From Allocatelliglobosispora scoriae (GTDB lineage: Bacteria; Actinomycetota; Actinomycetes; Mycobacteriales; Micromonosporaceae): DNA of 64,000 nt. The position numbers and the translations under genes are program-made. The stretch is from positions 4,177,001 through 4,241,000 of the forward strand of contig NZ_JACHMN010000002.1 in the NCBI RefSeq assembly GCF_014204945.1. The letters run 5' to 3'. This document shows positions 9,334 to 18,531 of this stretch, one piece after another (positions within the stretch are counted from its first letter, which is position 1; each line of letters starts with the position of its first letter). Under the pieces are notes generated by a model. That model made no database searches. It had not been told where the DNA came from and was given only the letters and a program-made list of their open reading frames with translations.

Positions 9334-10327
9334 CACGATTCTGCAGGTCGAGAACCTGGTCAAGCACTTCCCGATCACGCAGGGCATCCTCTTCAAGTCC
9401 AAGGTCGGCGCGGTCAAGGCGGTCGACGGGGTCACCTTCGAGCTGCAGCGCGGCGAGACGCTCGGCATCGTGGGGGAGTCCGGCTGCGGCAAGTCGACGC
9501 TCGCCAAGCTCCTGATGCGACTGGAGAACCCGACCGCGGGCAAGGTCCTGCTCAACGGGCGCAACATCTACCAGATGGGCGGCTCCGAGCTGCGGAAACT
9601 GCGCCGCAACGTGCAGATGGTGATGCAGGACCCGTATACGTCGCTCAATCCCCGGATGACCGTCGGCGACATCGTCGGCGAGCCGTACGAGATCCACACC
9701 GACGTGGCCCCGCGCGGGGACCGGCAGAAGAAGGTGCAGGAGTTGCTCGACCTCGTCGGGCTCAATCCGGAGCACATCAACCGCTACCCGCACCAGTTCT
9801 CCGGCGGCCAGCGGCAGCGCATCGGCATCGCCCGGGCGCTCGCGCTGCGGCCGGAGGTGCTCGTCTGCGACGAGCCGGTCTCGGCCCTCGACGTCTCGAT
9901 CCAGGCACAGGTCATCAACCTGCTGGAGCGGCTGCAGAACGAGTTCAACCTCAGCTACATCTTCATCGCGCACGACCTGTCGGTGGTGCGGCACATCAGC
10001 GACCGGGTCGCCGTCATGTACCTGGGCAAGATCGTCGAGCTGGGGACCGAGGACGAGATCTACGGACGTCCTACCCATCCCTATACGCAGGCGCTGCTGT
10101 CGGCCGTACCGGTGCCGGATCCGGAGGCCCGGGCGCACCGTGAGGTGATCCGGCTGGAGGGCGACGTGCCGTCACCGGCGAACCCGCCGTCCGGGTGCCG
10201 GTTCCGCACGCGCTGCTGGAAGGCTCAGGAGCGCTGCGCGGCCGAGGAGCCGCTGCTCATCCGGCGGGCGGTGGACCCGCACCCGTCGGCCTGCCACTTC
10301 GCCGAGCTCCGCCAGGTGGTGGCGTAA
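9317..10327 (+). CDS. Peptide ABC transporter ATP-binding protein (OppF/DppF type)
   Basis: A 336-residue second ATPase, forming a heterodimer with the preceding one. Walker A GESGCGKS is at 53-60. The signature FSGGQRQRIGIARAL, Walker B VCDEPVSALDVS and HDLSVVRHIS follow, and a Cys-containing C-terminal extension (CRFRTRCWKAQERC). The reading frame is open further upstream, but the ATG at 9317 is chosen: GAAGGAG sits eight bases before it and the resulting N-terminus (MAVSPDTILQVENLVKHFP) matches the family. It ends the operon, and the long palindrome starts five bases after its stop. Confidence 0.94.
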   Translation: MAVSPDTILQVENLVKHFPITQGILFKSKVGAVKAVDGVTFELQRGETLGIVGESGCGKSTLAKLLMRLENPTAGKVLLNGRNIYQMGGSELRKLRRNVQMVMQDPYTSLNPRMTVGDIVGEPYEIHTDVAPRGDRQKKVQELLDLVGLNPEHINRYPHQFSGGQRQRIGIARALALRPEVLVCDEPVSALDVSIQAQVINLLERLQNEFNLSYIFIAHDLSVVRHISDRVAVMYLGKIVELGTEDEIYGRPTHPYTQALLSAVPVPDPEARAHREVIRLEGDVPSPANPPSGCRFRTRCWKAQERCAAEEPLLIRRAVDPHPSACHFAELRQVVA

Positions 10328-10331
10328 CGCG

Positions 10332-10412
10332 AAGATCGTCGCAACTCTTCAAGAGTTGTCGCTTCAGGCCGCCAGGCCTTAAGCACAACTCTTGAAGAGT
10401 TGCGACGATCTT
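10332..10412. repeat. 80-bp near-perfect palindrome between convergent oligopeptide operon and purH
   Basis: Arms 10332-10359 and 10385-10412 are perfectly complementary over 28 bp. The 25 bases between them form another stem (GCTT-AGGCC with GGCCT-AAGC, one mismatch) closed by a four-base loop. Each outer arm also contains its own near-palindrome (CAACTCTTCAAGAGTTG). It lies 5 bp after one stop codon and 6 bp before the other, so it would serve both strands. No T-run follows. Confidence 0.85.
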
Positions 10413-10417
10413 GTCGC

Positions 10418-12007
10418 TCAGTGCCAGAAGTGCCGTGCGCCGGTCAGGTACATCGTGATTCCGGCGGCGTTGGCCGCGGCGATGACCTCCTCGTCGCGGA
10501 TGGAGCCGCCGGGCTGGACGACCGCCGACACCCCCGCGTCGATGAGGATCTGCAGGCCGTCGGCGAAGGGGAAGAACGCGTCCGAGGCGGCGACCGAACC
10601 GCGAGCGCGCTCCGCACCGGCCCGGCCCACCGCGAGGCGGGCCGAGTCGACCCGGTTGACCTGGCCCATGCCGATGCCGACGGTCGCACCGCCCTTGGCG
10701 AGCAGGATCGCGTTGCTCTTCACCGCACGGCAGGCACCCCAGGCGAACTCGAGGTCGTCGAGCTGCGCGTCGGTGGCCGGCTCGCCCGAGACGAGGCGCC
10801 AGTTCTCCACGTAGTCGCCCTCGGCGGTCATGAAGTCGCGAGCCTGGGCGAGGAAGCCGCCCGAGATCTGCTTCAGCTCGATCGGCGCGGGCACGTAGGG
10901 CGGCGCGACCAGGATGCGCAGGTTCTTGCGCTCGGTGAGGATCGAGATCGCCTCGGGATCGAAGGCGGGTGCCACGATGACCTCGGTCAGCACCGCCGCG
11001 ACCTGCTTGGCCATCTCGGCCGTGACCGGCACGTTGGCCGCGATGACGCCGCCGAAGGCGGAGAGGGGGTCGCACTCGTGGGCGAGCCGGTGCGCCTCGG
11101 CGACGTTGTCGGCCGAGATCGCGATGCCGCACGGGTTGATGTGCTTGACGATCGCCACGCACGCCACGCCCTCATAGGCGTTGGCCGCAGCCCACGCCGC
11201 GTCGGCGTCGACGAAGTTGTTGAAGGACATCTCCTTGCCGCCGAGCTGCTCGGCCCGCACGAGGCCGGGCGGGGCCCAGGGGTCGAGGTAGAGCGCGGCG
11301 GACTGGTGCGGGTTCTCCCCGTAGCGCAGGGAGGTGAGCCGCCACCCGGCGTTGCCGGTGAACTCCGGCCACGTCTCGCCCGGCTGCGGCACCTCGGCGA
11401 CGTCGTCGACGAGGTGGGCCGCGCTCCAGCGGGCGATCGCCATGTCGTAGTCGGCGATCTCGGCGAAGGCGCGAGCCGCCATCCTGCGACGCTCGGCGAG
11501 GGTGAAGCCGCCGGCGTCGAGGGCCGCCATCACCGTGTAGTAGTCCTGCGGCGCCATCACCACCGCGACGCTGCGGTGGTTCTTCGCGGCCGAGCGGACC
11601 ATCGCGGGGCCGCCGATGTCGATCTGCTCGACGCAGGCGTCGATGTCGCCGCCCGCGGCGACCGTCTGCTGGAACGGGTAGAGGTTGGAGATGAGCAGGT
11701 CGAAGCCCTCGATCTCGAGCTCGGCGAGCTGAGCCACGTGGTCGGGGTTGTCCCGGTCCGCCAGCAGTCCCGCGTGCACGCGCGGGTGCAGCGTCTTCAC
11801 CCGGCCGTCGAGGGTCTCGGGGAAGCCGGTGAGCTGCTCGACCCGGGTCACGGGCGGGCCCATGCGCTCCAGGAAGGCAGCGGTGGAGCTGGTGGCGACG
11901 ATCTCCACGCCGTGTTCGCGCAACGCGTTGACCAGGGCGTAGAGCCCGGTCTTGTCGGTGACGCTGATGAGGGCACGCTTGATCGGCTTGCGCTCCTGGT
12001 CAGACAC
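10418..12007 (-). CDS. purH: Bifunctional AICAR formyltransferase / IMP cyclohydrolase PurH
   Basis: A 529-residue enzyme for the last two steps of de novo IMP synthesis. The N-terminal MGS-like cyclohydrolase domain ([18 protein letters not shown]) covers about 150 residues. The rest is the formyltransferase domain with the KHINPCG active-site segment near residue 285 and a SGDAFFPF-type element written here [10 protein letters not shown]. The frame is open to an ATG at 12070, but the GTG at 12007 is preferred: it overlaps the purN stop by 8 bp, has GAAAGG upstream and gives the usual N-terminus. Coupled to purN; 10-formyl-THF is the formyl donor for both. Confidence 0.96.
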   Translation of the reverse strand: MSDQERKPIKRALISVTDKTGLYALVNALREHGVEIVATSSTAAFLERMGPPVTRVEQLTGFPETLDGRVKTLHPRVHAGLLADRDNPDHVAQLAELEIEGFDLLISNLYPFQQTVAAGGDIDACVEQIDIGGPAMVRSAAKNHRSVAVVMAPQDYYTVMAALDAGGFTLAERRRMAARAFAEIADYDMAIARWSAAHLVDDVAEVPQPGETWPEFTGNAGWRLTSLRYGENPHQSAALYLDPWAPPGLVRAEQLGGKEMSFNNFVDADAAWAAANAYEGVACVAIVKHINPCGIAISADNVAEAHRLAHECDPLSAFGGVIAANVPVTAEMAKQVAAVLTEVIVAPAFDPEAISILTERKNLRILVAPPYVPAPIELKQISGGFLAQARDFMTAEGDYVENWRLVSGEPATDAQLDDLEFAWGACRAVKSNAILLAKGGATVGIGMGQVNRVDSARLAVGRAGAERARGSVAASDAFFPFADGLQILIDAGVSAVVQPGGSIRDEEVIAAANAAGITMYLTGARHFWH

Positions 12008-12620
12008 CCAAAACAACCTTTCGTCCGGAGATGGTCCATCCGTAGCGGGCGAGGCGCCCGACGTAATCAACGAGCTGGGCCCGTTCGGCTTCCTTGATCC
12101 GCTCGGTCAGCGTCTCCTCGGTGTCGCTGTCGAGCACCGGGACGGCCACCTGCGCGATGATCTGCCCCGTGTCGATGCCCTCGTCCACGAAGTGCAGCGT
12201 CGCGCCGGTGATCTTCACGCCGTAGGCGAGCGCGTCGCGAGGACCGTGGATCCCGGGGAAGGCCGGCAGCAGGGCGTTGTGGGTGTTGATGTAGCGCCCG
12301 CCGAAGCTCGCCAGGAACGCCGGGCCGACGAGCTTGAGGAATCCGGCCCCGATGATCAGGTCAGGTTCGTGACCGCCGACCGTGTCGGCGAGGTGCTTGT
12401 CCCAGGCGGCGCGGTCTGTGAAATCGGCCACTCGGGCCACGAAGGTGGGCAGGCCCGCCGATTCCGCGATGTCGAGTCCCAGGATCCCCGCCCGGTCCGC
12501 GCCGACGGCGACGACCTGCGCACCGTAGGCGGGGTCCGCACAGGCGTCCAGGAGGGCCTGCAGGTTGGAGCCGGAACCGGAGACCAGGACGACGAGGCGG
12601 GCGGCCGCGCGAGCTGTCAC
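12000..12620 (-). CDS. purN: Phosphoribosylglycinamide formyltransferase PurN
   Basis: A 206-residue enzyme transferring formyl from 10-formyl-THF to GAR in purine synthesis. The phosphate-binding GSGSN is near residue 15. The catalytic Asn-x-His unit ([13 protein letters not shown]) lies around 108-122, and the catalytic Asp is in the [14 protein letters not shown] segment. Length is typical. It is upstream gene of the purN-purH pair. The neighbouring PerM-like gene further on repeats the purH-purN-perM-sucD-sucC grouping seen in mycobacteria. Confidence 0.95.
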   Translation of the reverse strand: MTARAAARLVVLVSGSGSNLQALLDACADPAYGAQVVAVGADRAGILGLDIAESAGLPTFVARVADFTDRAAWDKHLADTVGGHEPDLIIGAGFLKLVGPAFLASFGGRYINTHNALLPAFPGIHGPRDALAYGVKITGATLHFVDEGIDTGQIIAQVAVPVLDSDTEETLTERIKEAERAQLVDYVGRLARYGWTISGRKVVLGV

Positions 12621-12756
12621 GCGGTCACCCTATAACGCCTGGTGCTGGCTCTTGACACCGGGAATCCCTTATTGATCGAGCAAATCCACCAGACAGAGCC
12701 GGTAAATGTCATATCTTGTGCAAAAGCGGCAAAAGCGGCCACGAATGGAGAGTTAG

Positions 12757-13278
12757 ATGACTCAGCCACCTGAATCCGTGCCTGGTGGGGTGCCCTCGGG
12801 CTCCGTGCCGCCGGTGCCGCCTGCGCCCCCGCTCCCGCCGGAGCTGCCGCCACTGCCTCCCGCAGCGCCCGGAGTCGGGTCCGGAGCGGCGATGCCCGGC
12901 GGCCCGACCTACGCACCGCCACCGCCGCCGCCGATCATCCCGGGTGGCGGTGCGATGAATCCGCCGCCCAGCGGTGCCGCCGGCGTCTATCAGCGGATGG
13001 GCGGCCAGAGCAACCTGCTGGGCTGGCTCTCGCTGGTCTTCGGCATCATCGCCACCGGTTGCTGCTGCTGCTGGTGCATCGACGGCGCACCCTTCATCGG
13101 CGGCATCCCCGCGCTCATCCTCGGCTTCCTGCACCTCAAGCGGGTCAAGGACGGCCGGGCCAGCATGAAGTGGACCGCGTGGGTCGGCATCATCCTCGCC
13201 GTCATCGCCATCATCGGTGCACTCGTCGGATTCGCGACGCACTGGCAGGACGATTTGTACGACCAGTACAAGCCCTGA
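12757..13278 (+). CDS. Proline-rich small membrane protein, DUF4190-like
   Basis: A 173-residue protein of unknown function. Residues 1-75 are dominated by Pro, Gly and Ala with short polyproline runs and are probably disordered. After a linker come two hydrophobic segments (about 86-128 and 147-166) separated by a basic loop (LHLKRVKDGRA). The first segment contains an unusual Cys cluster, GCCCCWC. This architecture, Pro-rich tail plus a two-helix DUF4190-type domain, recurs in two more genes nearby. It starts 136 bp from the divergent purN start; the ATG is supported only by a weak GAG upstream. A stable hairpin follows the stop. Confidence 0.72.
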   Translation: MTQPPESVPGGVPSGSVPPVPPAPPLPPELPPLPPAAPGVGSGAAMPGGPTYAPPPPPPIIPGGGAMNPPPSGAAGVYQRMGGQSNLLGWLSLVFGIIATGCCCCWCIDGAPFIGGIPALILGFLHLKRVKDGRASMKWTAWVGIILAVIAIIGALVGFATHWQDDLYDQYKP

Positions 13279-13291
13279 CCGGAAATCGCTG

Positions 13292-13324
13292 ATGGGGGTG
13301 GCCGCAGGGAGGGGCCGCCCCCAT
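13292..13324 (+). terminator. Hairpin terminator after the DUF4190-like gene
   Basis: ATGGGGGTGGCC at 13292-13303 pairs with 13313-13324 over 12 bp (one G-T wobble, nine-base loop), 14 bp after the stop. No T-run. Confidence 0.65.
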
Positions 13325-13382
13325 TGACCCCATCAGTAAACTCCTGTCACGTCTACACCTCTCGCTTCAGGAGTACCCCACC

Positions 13383-13670
13383 ATGACATACCCGCCTCAG
13401 CAGCCGCAGGTCGACAACAACATGACGATGTCGATCATCGCCATCTTCCTGTTCTGGCCGCTCGCCATCCCCGCCATCATCAACGCGTCGAAGGTCAACC
13501 CCCTTCTCGCCGCAGGTGACTTCGCCGGTGCCCAGAACGCGGCGACCGAGTCGAAGAAGTGGTCCAAGCTCGCACTCATCGTCGGCATCTCGTGGTACGT
13601 GCTGGTCTGCATCTGCTGCGCCGCCTGGTTCCTCTTCTTCGCGAGCGACGCCGCGACGACCAGCTACTAA
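13383..13670 (+). CDS. CD225/dispanin-family small membrane protein
   Basis: A 95-residue protein with a short Pro/Gln-rich N-terminus, a first hydrophobic segment (IIAIFLFWPLAIPAIINA, about 18-35), a cytoplasmic loop with the family pattern of alternating Ala and charged residues (VNPLLAAGDFAGAQNAATES, about 39-58) and a second helix near 66-88 that contains a CICC cluster. The first helix plus loop are the hallmark of the CD225/dispanin (interferon-induced transmembrane-like) superfamily. Bacterial members have no established function. It has its own terminator and may be monocistronic. Confidence 0.82.
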   Translation: MTYPPQQPQVDNNMTMSIIAIFLFWPLAIPAIINASKVNPLLAAGDFAGAQNAATESKKWSKLALIVGISWYVLVCICCAAWFLFFASDAATTSY

Positions 13671-13690
13671 AACTCCTGCACAGCTCCGGC

Positions 13691-13717
13691 GACGGCGGTC
13701 CACTTCGGACCGCCGTC
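13691..13717 (+). terminator. Rho-independent-type terminator after the CD225 gene
   Basis: Perfect 11-bp stem GACGGCGGTCC (13691-13701) with 13707-13717, five-base loop, followed by GATCTTTTGG, a short T-rich tail. Confidence 0.8.
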
Positions 13718-13834
13718 GATCTTTTGGCCTCGGTCGGCTCCTCCGAATGGCCGTTGACCCGCACTGCGAATATGCGGAATATGACACTCCGCTGGTGACG
13801 GGGTTACCGGCGTATCTGCACCCATGGAGGAAAC

Positions 13835-14059
13835 GTGACCATCCCCCCCTCGGCCCCCGCGGTCAAGGACAACACCAAGCTGTTCGGCATCCTCGGCATC
13901 GTGTTCTCGATCTGCGGCGGCTGGCTCGGCCTGGTCTTCGCGATCCTGTCGCTGCTGCAGGCGAAGAAGCACGGCAAGCCGGCGACCCTCGCGTATGTCG
14001 CTTTCGGCATCCTGGCGCTCTGGGTGGTCGTCATCATCGGCTACTACGCCACGGCTTAG
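13835..14059 (+). CDS. Small DUF4190-like membrane protein
   Basis: A 74-residue protein starting at a GTG preceded by TGGAGGA. After about 15 polar residues there are two hydrophobic helices (about 16-38 and 50-72) joined by a basic loop (LQAKKHGKPAT). This is the same two-helix module as in the genes at 12757 and 15633. Function is unknown. It converges with the PerM-like gene and the two overlap by 4 bp at their stops, so no terminator separates them. Confidence 0.72.
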   Translation: MTIPPSAPAVKDNTKLFGILGIVFSICGGWLGLVFAILSLLQAKKHGKPATLAYVAFGILALWVVVIIGYYATA

Positions 14060-15525
14060 CCTTCGACGGGCCGTTCCGCACTCGCGGGGCGGCCCGTCAG
14101 CGCGCCCAGGCCGCCGAGGCCTCGCGCGGCTCGGGTGCCGATCGCGCCGAGCACCGTCCCGATGGTGATCACACCCGTCGCGACCAGCGCCACCCGTAGC
14201 GCATCGGGCCCGATCTGGGCCAGCTTGCCATCGCCGAGCGGCCCGCCCGAGAAGAGGCAGGCGATCCCCAGCAGCACCCCGGCGACCGGACCGGCCACGA
14301 TGGAGCTGGTCAGCACATGTCCCCAGTGGACCACCGGAACGAGCCCCTGGCGCGGGCGCAGGCGCCGTCGGACCAGCAGCCAGCCCGCGGTCATCCCGGC
14401 GAGCACGGGCACTCCGAGCAGCATCGTGGCGACTCCGGTGAGCGGCCCGGTGGGCAGCGCGGCGAAGGCCGGGATCGCGGGGAGGCCGCCGATCGCCACG
14501 CCGGAGGCGCGCACGACGGAATCGGTGCCGAGCGCGAAGCCCGGTCCCACCAAGTAGGACGCCGCCCAGACGGCGAAGTTGGGTGCGAGCACGAGGGAGG
14601 CGAGCGTCACCCCGGCCTGGTTGCCCGCGCCACCCGGCTTGTACTGCTCCAGGATCTTCCCGGCCACCTCGTAATGGGTCGCGATGGCGAGGCCGATCAC
14701 GCCCGCGCCGGCTCCGATCACCAGAAGAGCAGCGACCACGCCGGTACGCGTACCGTCGCGCACCACCCGGGGGACCCGTCGAGCGAGAGTACGCGTGGAC
14801 CCCGTCGCCTTGATCGCGCCGAGGATGCCGGCGACACCGCCCAGCACCAGCCCCTGCAGGGCGGCTCGCAGCGGCGCCACGCCGACGACGTCGGAGTTGA
14901 CGAACCAGCCGACGAGTCCGGCGAGCACCCCGTAGACGAGCCCGCACGCGGCGCCGATGACGACGGCGTGCCGAGGCCTGCCGTTGCCGCGTGCCCCGAT
15001 CGCCCTCGTCGTGTGCACGCCCGCCCGCATCACCCGCCACAGGGCGAAGGCGCCGATGCCCAGGGGCGCGAGAGCGATCGTGCCGACGGAGGTGGACAGC
15101 GGCGTACCAAGGCTGAGCAGCCACATCGCCAGGCCGATCCGGGCGGCGCCGAGCGAGGGCCCGGCGCTCCAGATGGCGGGGGCGAGCAGGGCGAGGGCGA
15201 GGATCGGGACCACGACGACGGCTGCGGCCCAGAACGTGTTGATCACGGCGGCCACCGCGAGCGGGGCTCGGCGGCGATCGGGCACCGGCTCGCGCTGCCG
15301 GGGGACCCCCGGCGGGCCGACGGGCGCCCGGCCGCTGTGCGGTCGGCGCGCCTCCACCTGGCGGGACCGGCGTGGATCATCGGGCCCGGCGGGCCGGGAG
15401 AGGTCGAGCGGCACGGTGTCGTGCCGGCCGGCCGACTCCGAGCGGTCGCGCACGCGCAAGTGCTCGGCCTCGGCAGAGCTCAGGCTCGCTTCGGTCGGCC
15501 ATTCGGGCTCGCGCGGGGTGACCAT
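14056..15525 (-). CDS. PerM-like cell-division-associated membrane protein (DUF6350)
   Basis: A polytopic protein of about 489 residues. An Arg/Pro-rich, probably cytoplasmic N-terminus of about 88 residues precedes 9-11 hydrophobic segments. The motif YLVGPGFALGTDSVV with its Gly/Pro pattern is characteristic of the DUF6350/PerM family. Mycobacterium tuberculosis PerM, needed for division and persistence under stress, lies in the same order next to purN-purH and sucCD, so synteny supports the call. ATG at 15525 is preferred over the TTG one codon earlier. A TTAGGT just upstream and no ribosome binding site suggest a leaderless transcript. The exact molecular role is unknown. Confidence 0.8.
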   Translation of the reverse strand: MVTPREPEWPTEASLSSAEAEHLRVRDRSESAGRHDTVPLDLSRPAGPDDPRRSRQVEARRPHSGRAPVGPPGVPRQREPVPDRRRAPLAVAAVINTFWAAAVVVVPILALALLAPAIWSAGPSLGAARIGLAMWLLSLGTPLSTSVGTIALAPLGIGAFALWRVMRAGVHTTRAIGARGNGRPRHAVVIGAACGLVYGVLAGLVGWFVNSDVVGVAPLRAALQGLVLGGVAGILGAIKATGSTRTLARRVPRVVRDGTRTGVVAALLVIGAGAGVIGLAIATHYEVAGKILEQYKPGGAGNQAGVTLASLVLAPNFAVWAASYLVGPGFALGTDSVVRASGVAIGGLPAIPAFAALPTGPLTGVATMLLGVPVLAGMTAGWLLVRRRLRPRQGLVPVVHWGHVLTSSIVAGPVAGVLLGIACLFSGGPLGDGKLAQIGPDALRVALVATGVITIGTVLGAIGTRAARGLGGLGALTGRPASAERPVEG

Positions 15526-15632
15526 CAAGCGCTACCTAACCACAAAGGACCACGGATAACCACGAAGTACCCGTCGCGCCCGATTTATGGGGTTTAGGCT
15601 CAGCTCAAGGTCGCCTTTCCAAGGAGGTCGTC

Positions 15633-15908
15633 GTGACCTACAACCCGCCACCGTCATCGCCGGTGCCGTCATCGTTTCCCCCGCCCATGCCCGGTACGCC
15701 CGCCAAGAAGGACCGCACCGAGCTCTTCGGCTGGATCGGCATCGTGGTCGGTTTCATCTGCTGCCCGATCGTGGGCCTGATCCTCGGCGCACTCTCCATC
15801 CGAGACGCGAAGGCCTCCGGCAAGTCGCCGGTGCTCGGATACGTCGCGATCGCGGCGAGCCTGGTGAGCGCCATCGTCGGCGGCATCTGGGCGATCAACC
15901 GCAACTGA
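15633..15908 (+). CDS. Small DUF4190-like membrane protein with Pro-rich N-terminus
   Basis: A 91-residue protein starting at GTG with a strong AAGGAGG at 15621-15627, five bases upstream. Residues 1-25 are rich in Pro and Ser. Two helices follow (about 32-54 and 66-86) with a short basic loop between (IRDAKASGKSP). It is the third copy of this module within 3.2 kb. A TAGGCT around 15595 may be its -10. It converges with sucD and a bidirectional hairpin lies between. Function unknown. Confidence 0.75.
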   Translation: MTYNPPPSSPVPSSFPPPMPGTPAKKDRTELFGWIGIVVGFICCPIVGLILGALSIRDAKASGKSPVLGYVAIAASLVSAIVGGIWAINRN

Positions 15909-15910
15909 CG

Positions 15911-15945
15911 GCAGCGGGAGCCGACATCACGCCGGCTCCCGCTGC
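15911..15945. terminator. Bidirectional hairpin terminator between small membrane gene and sucD
   Basis: Perfect 13-bp stem, GCAGCGGGAGCCG (15911-15923) with 15933-15945, nine-base loop, placed between two convergent stop codons. Confidence 0.8.
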
Positions 15946-15965
15946 TGTTCTGTTCCAACCGGTCC

Positions 15966-16853
15966 CTACAGGCCGGCCATGACCTCGCGCATGAGGCGAG
16001 CGGTCTCCGACGGCGTCTTGCCGACCTTGACTCCCGCAGCCTCCAGCGCGACCTTCTTCGCGTCCGCCGTGCCCGACGAACCCGAGATGATCGCGCCGGC
16101 GTGGCCCATCGTCTTGCCGGGCGGGGCCGTGAAGCCCGCGATGTAACCGACGACCGGCTTCGTCACGTACTCCGCGATGAAGTCCGCAGCCCGCTCCTCG
16201 GCGTCGCCGCCGATCTCGCCGATCATCACGATCGCGTCGGTCTCCGGGTCGTCCTGGAAGGCCCGCAGAGCGTCGATGTGGGTCGTCCCGATGATCGGGT
16301 CGCCGCCGATGCCCACCGCGGTCGAGAAGCCGATGTCGCGCAGCTCGTACATCATCTGGTAGGTCAGGGTGCCCGACTTGCTCACCAGGCCGATGCGGCC
16401 CTGGCCGGCGATGTCGGCCGGGATGATGCCCGCGTTGCTCGCACCGGGCGAGGCGATGCCCGGGCAGTTGGGCCCGACGATGCGGGTCTGCTCGCCCTTG
16501 GAGACGTTGTAGGCCCAGAACTCGGCCGTGTCGTGCACCGGCACGCCCTCGGTGATGACGACAGCGAGGCCGATGCCCGCGTCGATCGCCTCCAGCACGG
16601 CGGACTTGGTGAACGCCGGCGGCACGAAGATGACCGTCACGTCGGCGCCGGTCTGCGCCATCGCCTCGGCGACCGTGCCGAAGACCGGGACGTCGGTGCC
16701 GTCGAACTCGACGGTCGTGCCCGCCTTGCGCGGGTTGACGCCGCCGACGATGTTCGTGCCGGCCTTCAGCATCCGCCGGGTGTGCTTGGAGCCCTCGGAG
16801 CCCGTCACGCCCTGCACGATGACCTTTGATTCCTTGGTCAGCCAGATAGCCAT
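15966..16853 (-). CDS. sucD: Succinyl-CoA synthetase alpha subunit SucD
   Basis: A 295-residue subunit that binds CoA and carries the phosphorylated histidine of succinyl-CoA ligase in the TCA cycle. The N-terminal CoA-binding Rossmann domain ([19 protein letters not shown]) is complete. The active histidine is His251 in GHAGAIISG. The frame stays open upstream into sucC, but the ATG at 16853 gives the standard N-terminus ([10 protein letters not shown]) and starts 4 bp after the sucC stop, so the genes form a coupled pair. Standard length, nothing unusual. Confidence 0.97.
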   Translation of the reverse strand: MAIWLTKESKVIVQGVTGSEGSKHTRRMLKAGTNIVGGVNPRKAGTTVEFDGTDVPVFGTVAEAMAQTGADVTVIFVPPAFTKSAVLEAIDAGIGLAVVITEGVPVHDTAEFWAYNVSKGEQTRIVGPNCPGIASPGASNAGIIPADIAGQGRIGLVSKSGTLTYQMMYELRDIGFSTAVGIGGDPIIGTTHIDALRAFQDDPETDAIVMIGEIGGDAEERAADFIAEYVTKPVVGYIAGFTAPPGKTMGHAGAIISGSSGTADAKKVALEAAGVKVGKTPSETARLMREVMAGL

Positions 16854-16857
16854 CGTC

Positions 16858-18036
16858 TTACACCCCTGCCGCAGCGAGCTCAGCGGCGCGCTTGGCGGCG
16901 CCGTCCATCGTGTCGACCCGCTCGACGAGCGGGTTGTTGGCCTGGTCCAGGATCGCCCGGCCGGCCTCGGCGTTGTTGCCGTCCAGCCGGACGACGAGCG
17001 GCTTGGACACGTTCTCGCCGCGCGAGGAGAGCAGCTCCAGTGCCTGGATGATGCCGTTGGCGACCGCGTCGCAGGCGGTGATGCCACCGAAGACGTTGAC
17101 GAAGACGCTCTTCACCGACGGGTCCGACAGCACGATCTCCAGACCGTTCGCCATCACCTCGGCCGACGCGCCGCCGCCGATGTCGAGGAAGTTGGCCGGC
17201 TTGACGCCGCCGAACTCCTCACCCGCGTAGGCCACCACGTCCAGCGTGGACATGACCAGGCCCGCGCCGTTGCCGATGATGCCGACCTCGCCGTCGAGCT
17301 TGACGTAGTTGAGGTCCTTGGCCTTGGCGGCCTGCTCCAGCGGGTCCACCGCCGACTTGTCCTCGAGCGCCTCGTGGTCGGGGTGCCGGAAGCCGGCGTT
17401 CTCGTCCAGCGTGACCTTCGCGTCGAGCGCGAGCACCCGGCCCTCGGCCGTCTTCGCCAGCGGGTTCACCTCGACGAGCGTGGCGTCCTCGGCCTTGAAC
17501 GTCGCCCACAGCTTCACGGCGATGTCCACGACCTGGTCGGCGATCTCCGCCGGGAACTGCGCGGCCGTGACGATCTCGCGCGCCTTCGCCTCGTCGACAC
17601 CCTTGCTGGCGTCGATCGCGATCTTGGCGACCTTCGACGGGTCCTCCTCGGCGACCTGCTCGATCTCCATGCCGCCCGCGACGCTGGCGATGCAGAGGAA
17701 GGTCCGGTTGGCCCGGTCCAGCAGGTAGGAGAAGTAATACTCCTCCGCGATGTTCGCCGTCTCGGCGAGCATCACCCGGTGCACGGTGTGCCCCTTGATG
17801 TCCATCCCGAGGATGTCCGCAGCACGCGCCTGCGCCTCATCGGCATCGGCGGCGAGCTTCACGCCACCGGCCTTGCCCCGGCCGCCGACCTTCACCTGAG
17901 CCTTGACAACGACCCCGCCGCCGAGACGTTCGGCGATCGCGCGGGCCTCTTCCGGGGTCTCCGCGACGCCGCCACCGAGCACGGGCAGACCGTGCTTCTC
18001 AAAGACGTCGCGCCCCTGGTACTCGTACAGGTCCAC
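16858..18036 (-). CDS. sucC: ADP-forming succinyl-CoA synthetase beta subunit SucC
   Basis: A 392-residue subunit with an ATP-grasp nucleotide-binding N-terminal half ([14 protein letters not shown], then [18 protein letters not shown]) and a C-terminal CoA-ligase domain ([23 protein letters not shown]). It supplies the ADP/ATP side of the TCA ligase with SucD. The GTG at 18036 is chosen over an upstream extension because LYEYQ is the conserved N-terminus and AAGAGG precedes it. Promoter-like and operator-like sequences lie 60-95 bp upstream. Confidence 0.97.
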   Translation of the reverse strand: MDLYEYQGRDVFEKHGLPVLGGGVAETPEEARAIAERLGGGVVVKAQVKVGGRGKAGGVKLAADADEAQARAADILGMDIKGHTVHRVMLAETANIAEEYYFSYLLDRANRTFLCIASVAGGMEIEQVAEEDPSKVAKIAIDASKGVDEAKAREIVTAAQFPAEIADQVVDIAVKLWATFKAEDATLVEVNPLAKTAEGRVLALDAKVTLDENAGFRHPDHEALEDKSAVDPLEQAAKAKDLNYVKLDGEVGIIGNGAGLVMSTLDVVAYAGEEFGGVKPANFLDIGGGASAEVMANGLEIVLSDPSVKSVFVNVFGGITACDAVANGIIQALELLSSRGENVSKPLVVRLDGNNAEAGRAILDQANNPLVERVDTMDGAAKRAAELAAAGV

Positions 18037-18091
18037 TGGTACCTCTTCGCTCGCTCCCGCGCCTTCTCCGACGGCGGGCTCCTGGGGGAGC

Positions 18092-18129
18092 AGCCTAACC
18101 GCCGATACCCGCCCGAACGCCCGTTCGGG
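18092..18129 (-). promoter_or_regulatory. sucCD promoter with overlapping palindromic operator candidate
   Basis: A perfect inverted repeat CCCGAACG-CC-CGTTCGGG occupies 18112-18129. On the minus strand a -10-like TAGGCT lies at 18092-18097, so the palindrome covers the -35 region. The 8-bp arms with two-base spacer are the size of a dimeric repressor site. The regulator is unknown. Confidence 0.5.
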
Positions 18130-18209
18130 CCTGCAATGTGCACGATCCCACACGTGCCTTGAACGAGCCTCGAAGAAATTCCTGGGGACCCGCGTAACCC
18201 GCCAGGTCA

Positions 18210-18518
18210 GGCGTCGTTGAAGTGGATGTCGGAGCGAGAACACACCGCGAAGACGAGAAAGCGGCCGATGCCCTGTCGGTCGAGGGGTGGCGGCGGGGCA
18301 TCGTGCATATGAGGAGCCGGACGTGTGAGGGGTGCGTCCGGCTCCTCTCTATAACTTGGTGTCGCCTCCGGCGACACGGCGGTGTCCCTCTGGACCCGCT
18401 AGTTCGCGATCCTTCTGCGCCTTCGGCGCAGCAGAATCCCGAACAGCGGCGGGACACCGCGGGCCCAAGCTGCCGTCAGTTTCAAGACCATCAGGTGGGT
18501 ACGGCCCCCGATGGTCTT
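18210..18518. other. Structured 310-bp intergenic region with serial hairpins (icmB terminator, possible small RNA)
   Basis: No protein gene is supported. Hairpins follow one another: GATGCCC/GGGCATC (about 18268-18303), a perfect 12-bp stem 18311-18322 with 18336-18347, GTGTCGCC/GGCGACAC (about 18359-18377), CTGCGCC/GGCGCAG (about 18417-18433) nested in a longer GCGGTGTCCC/GGGACACCGC pairing, and AAGACCATC/GATGGTCTT at 18484-18518. The last is 14 bp beyond the icmB stop and is its probable terminator. The others are more structure than one terminator needs. Confidence 0.5.
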
Positions 18519-18531
18519 TCTTCATCCCTGC

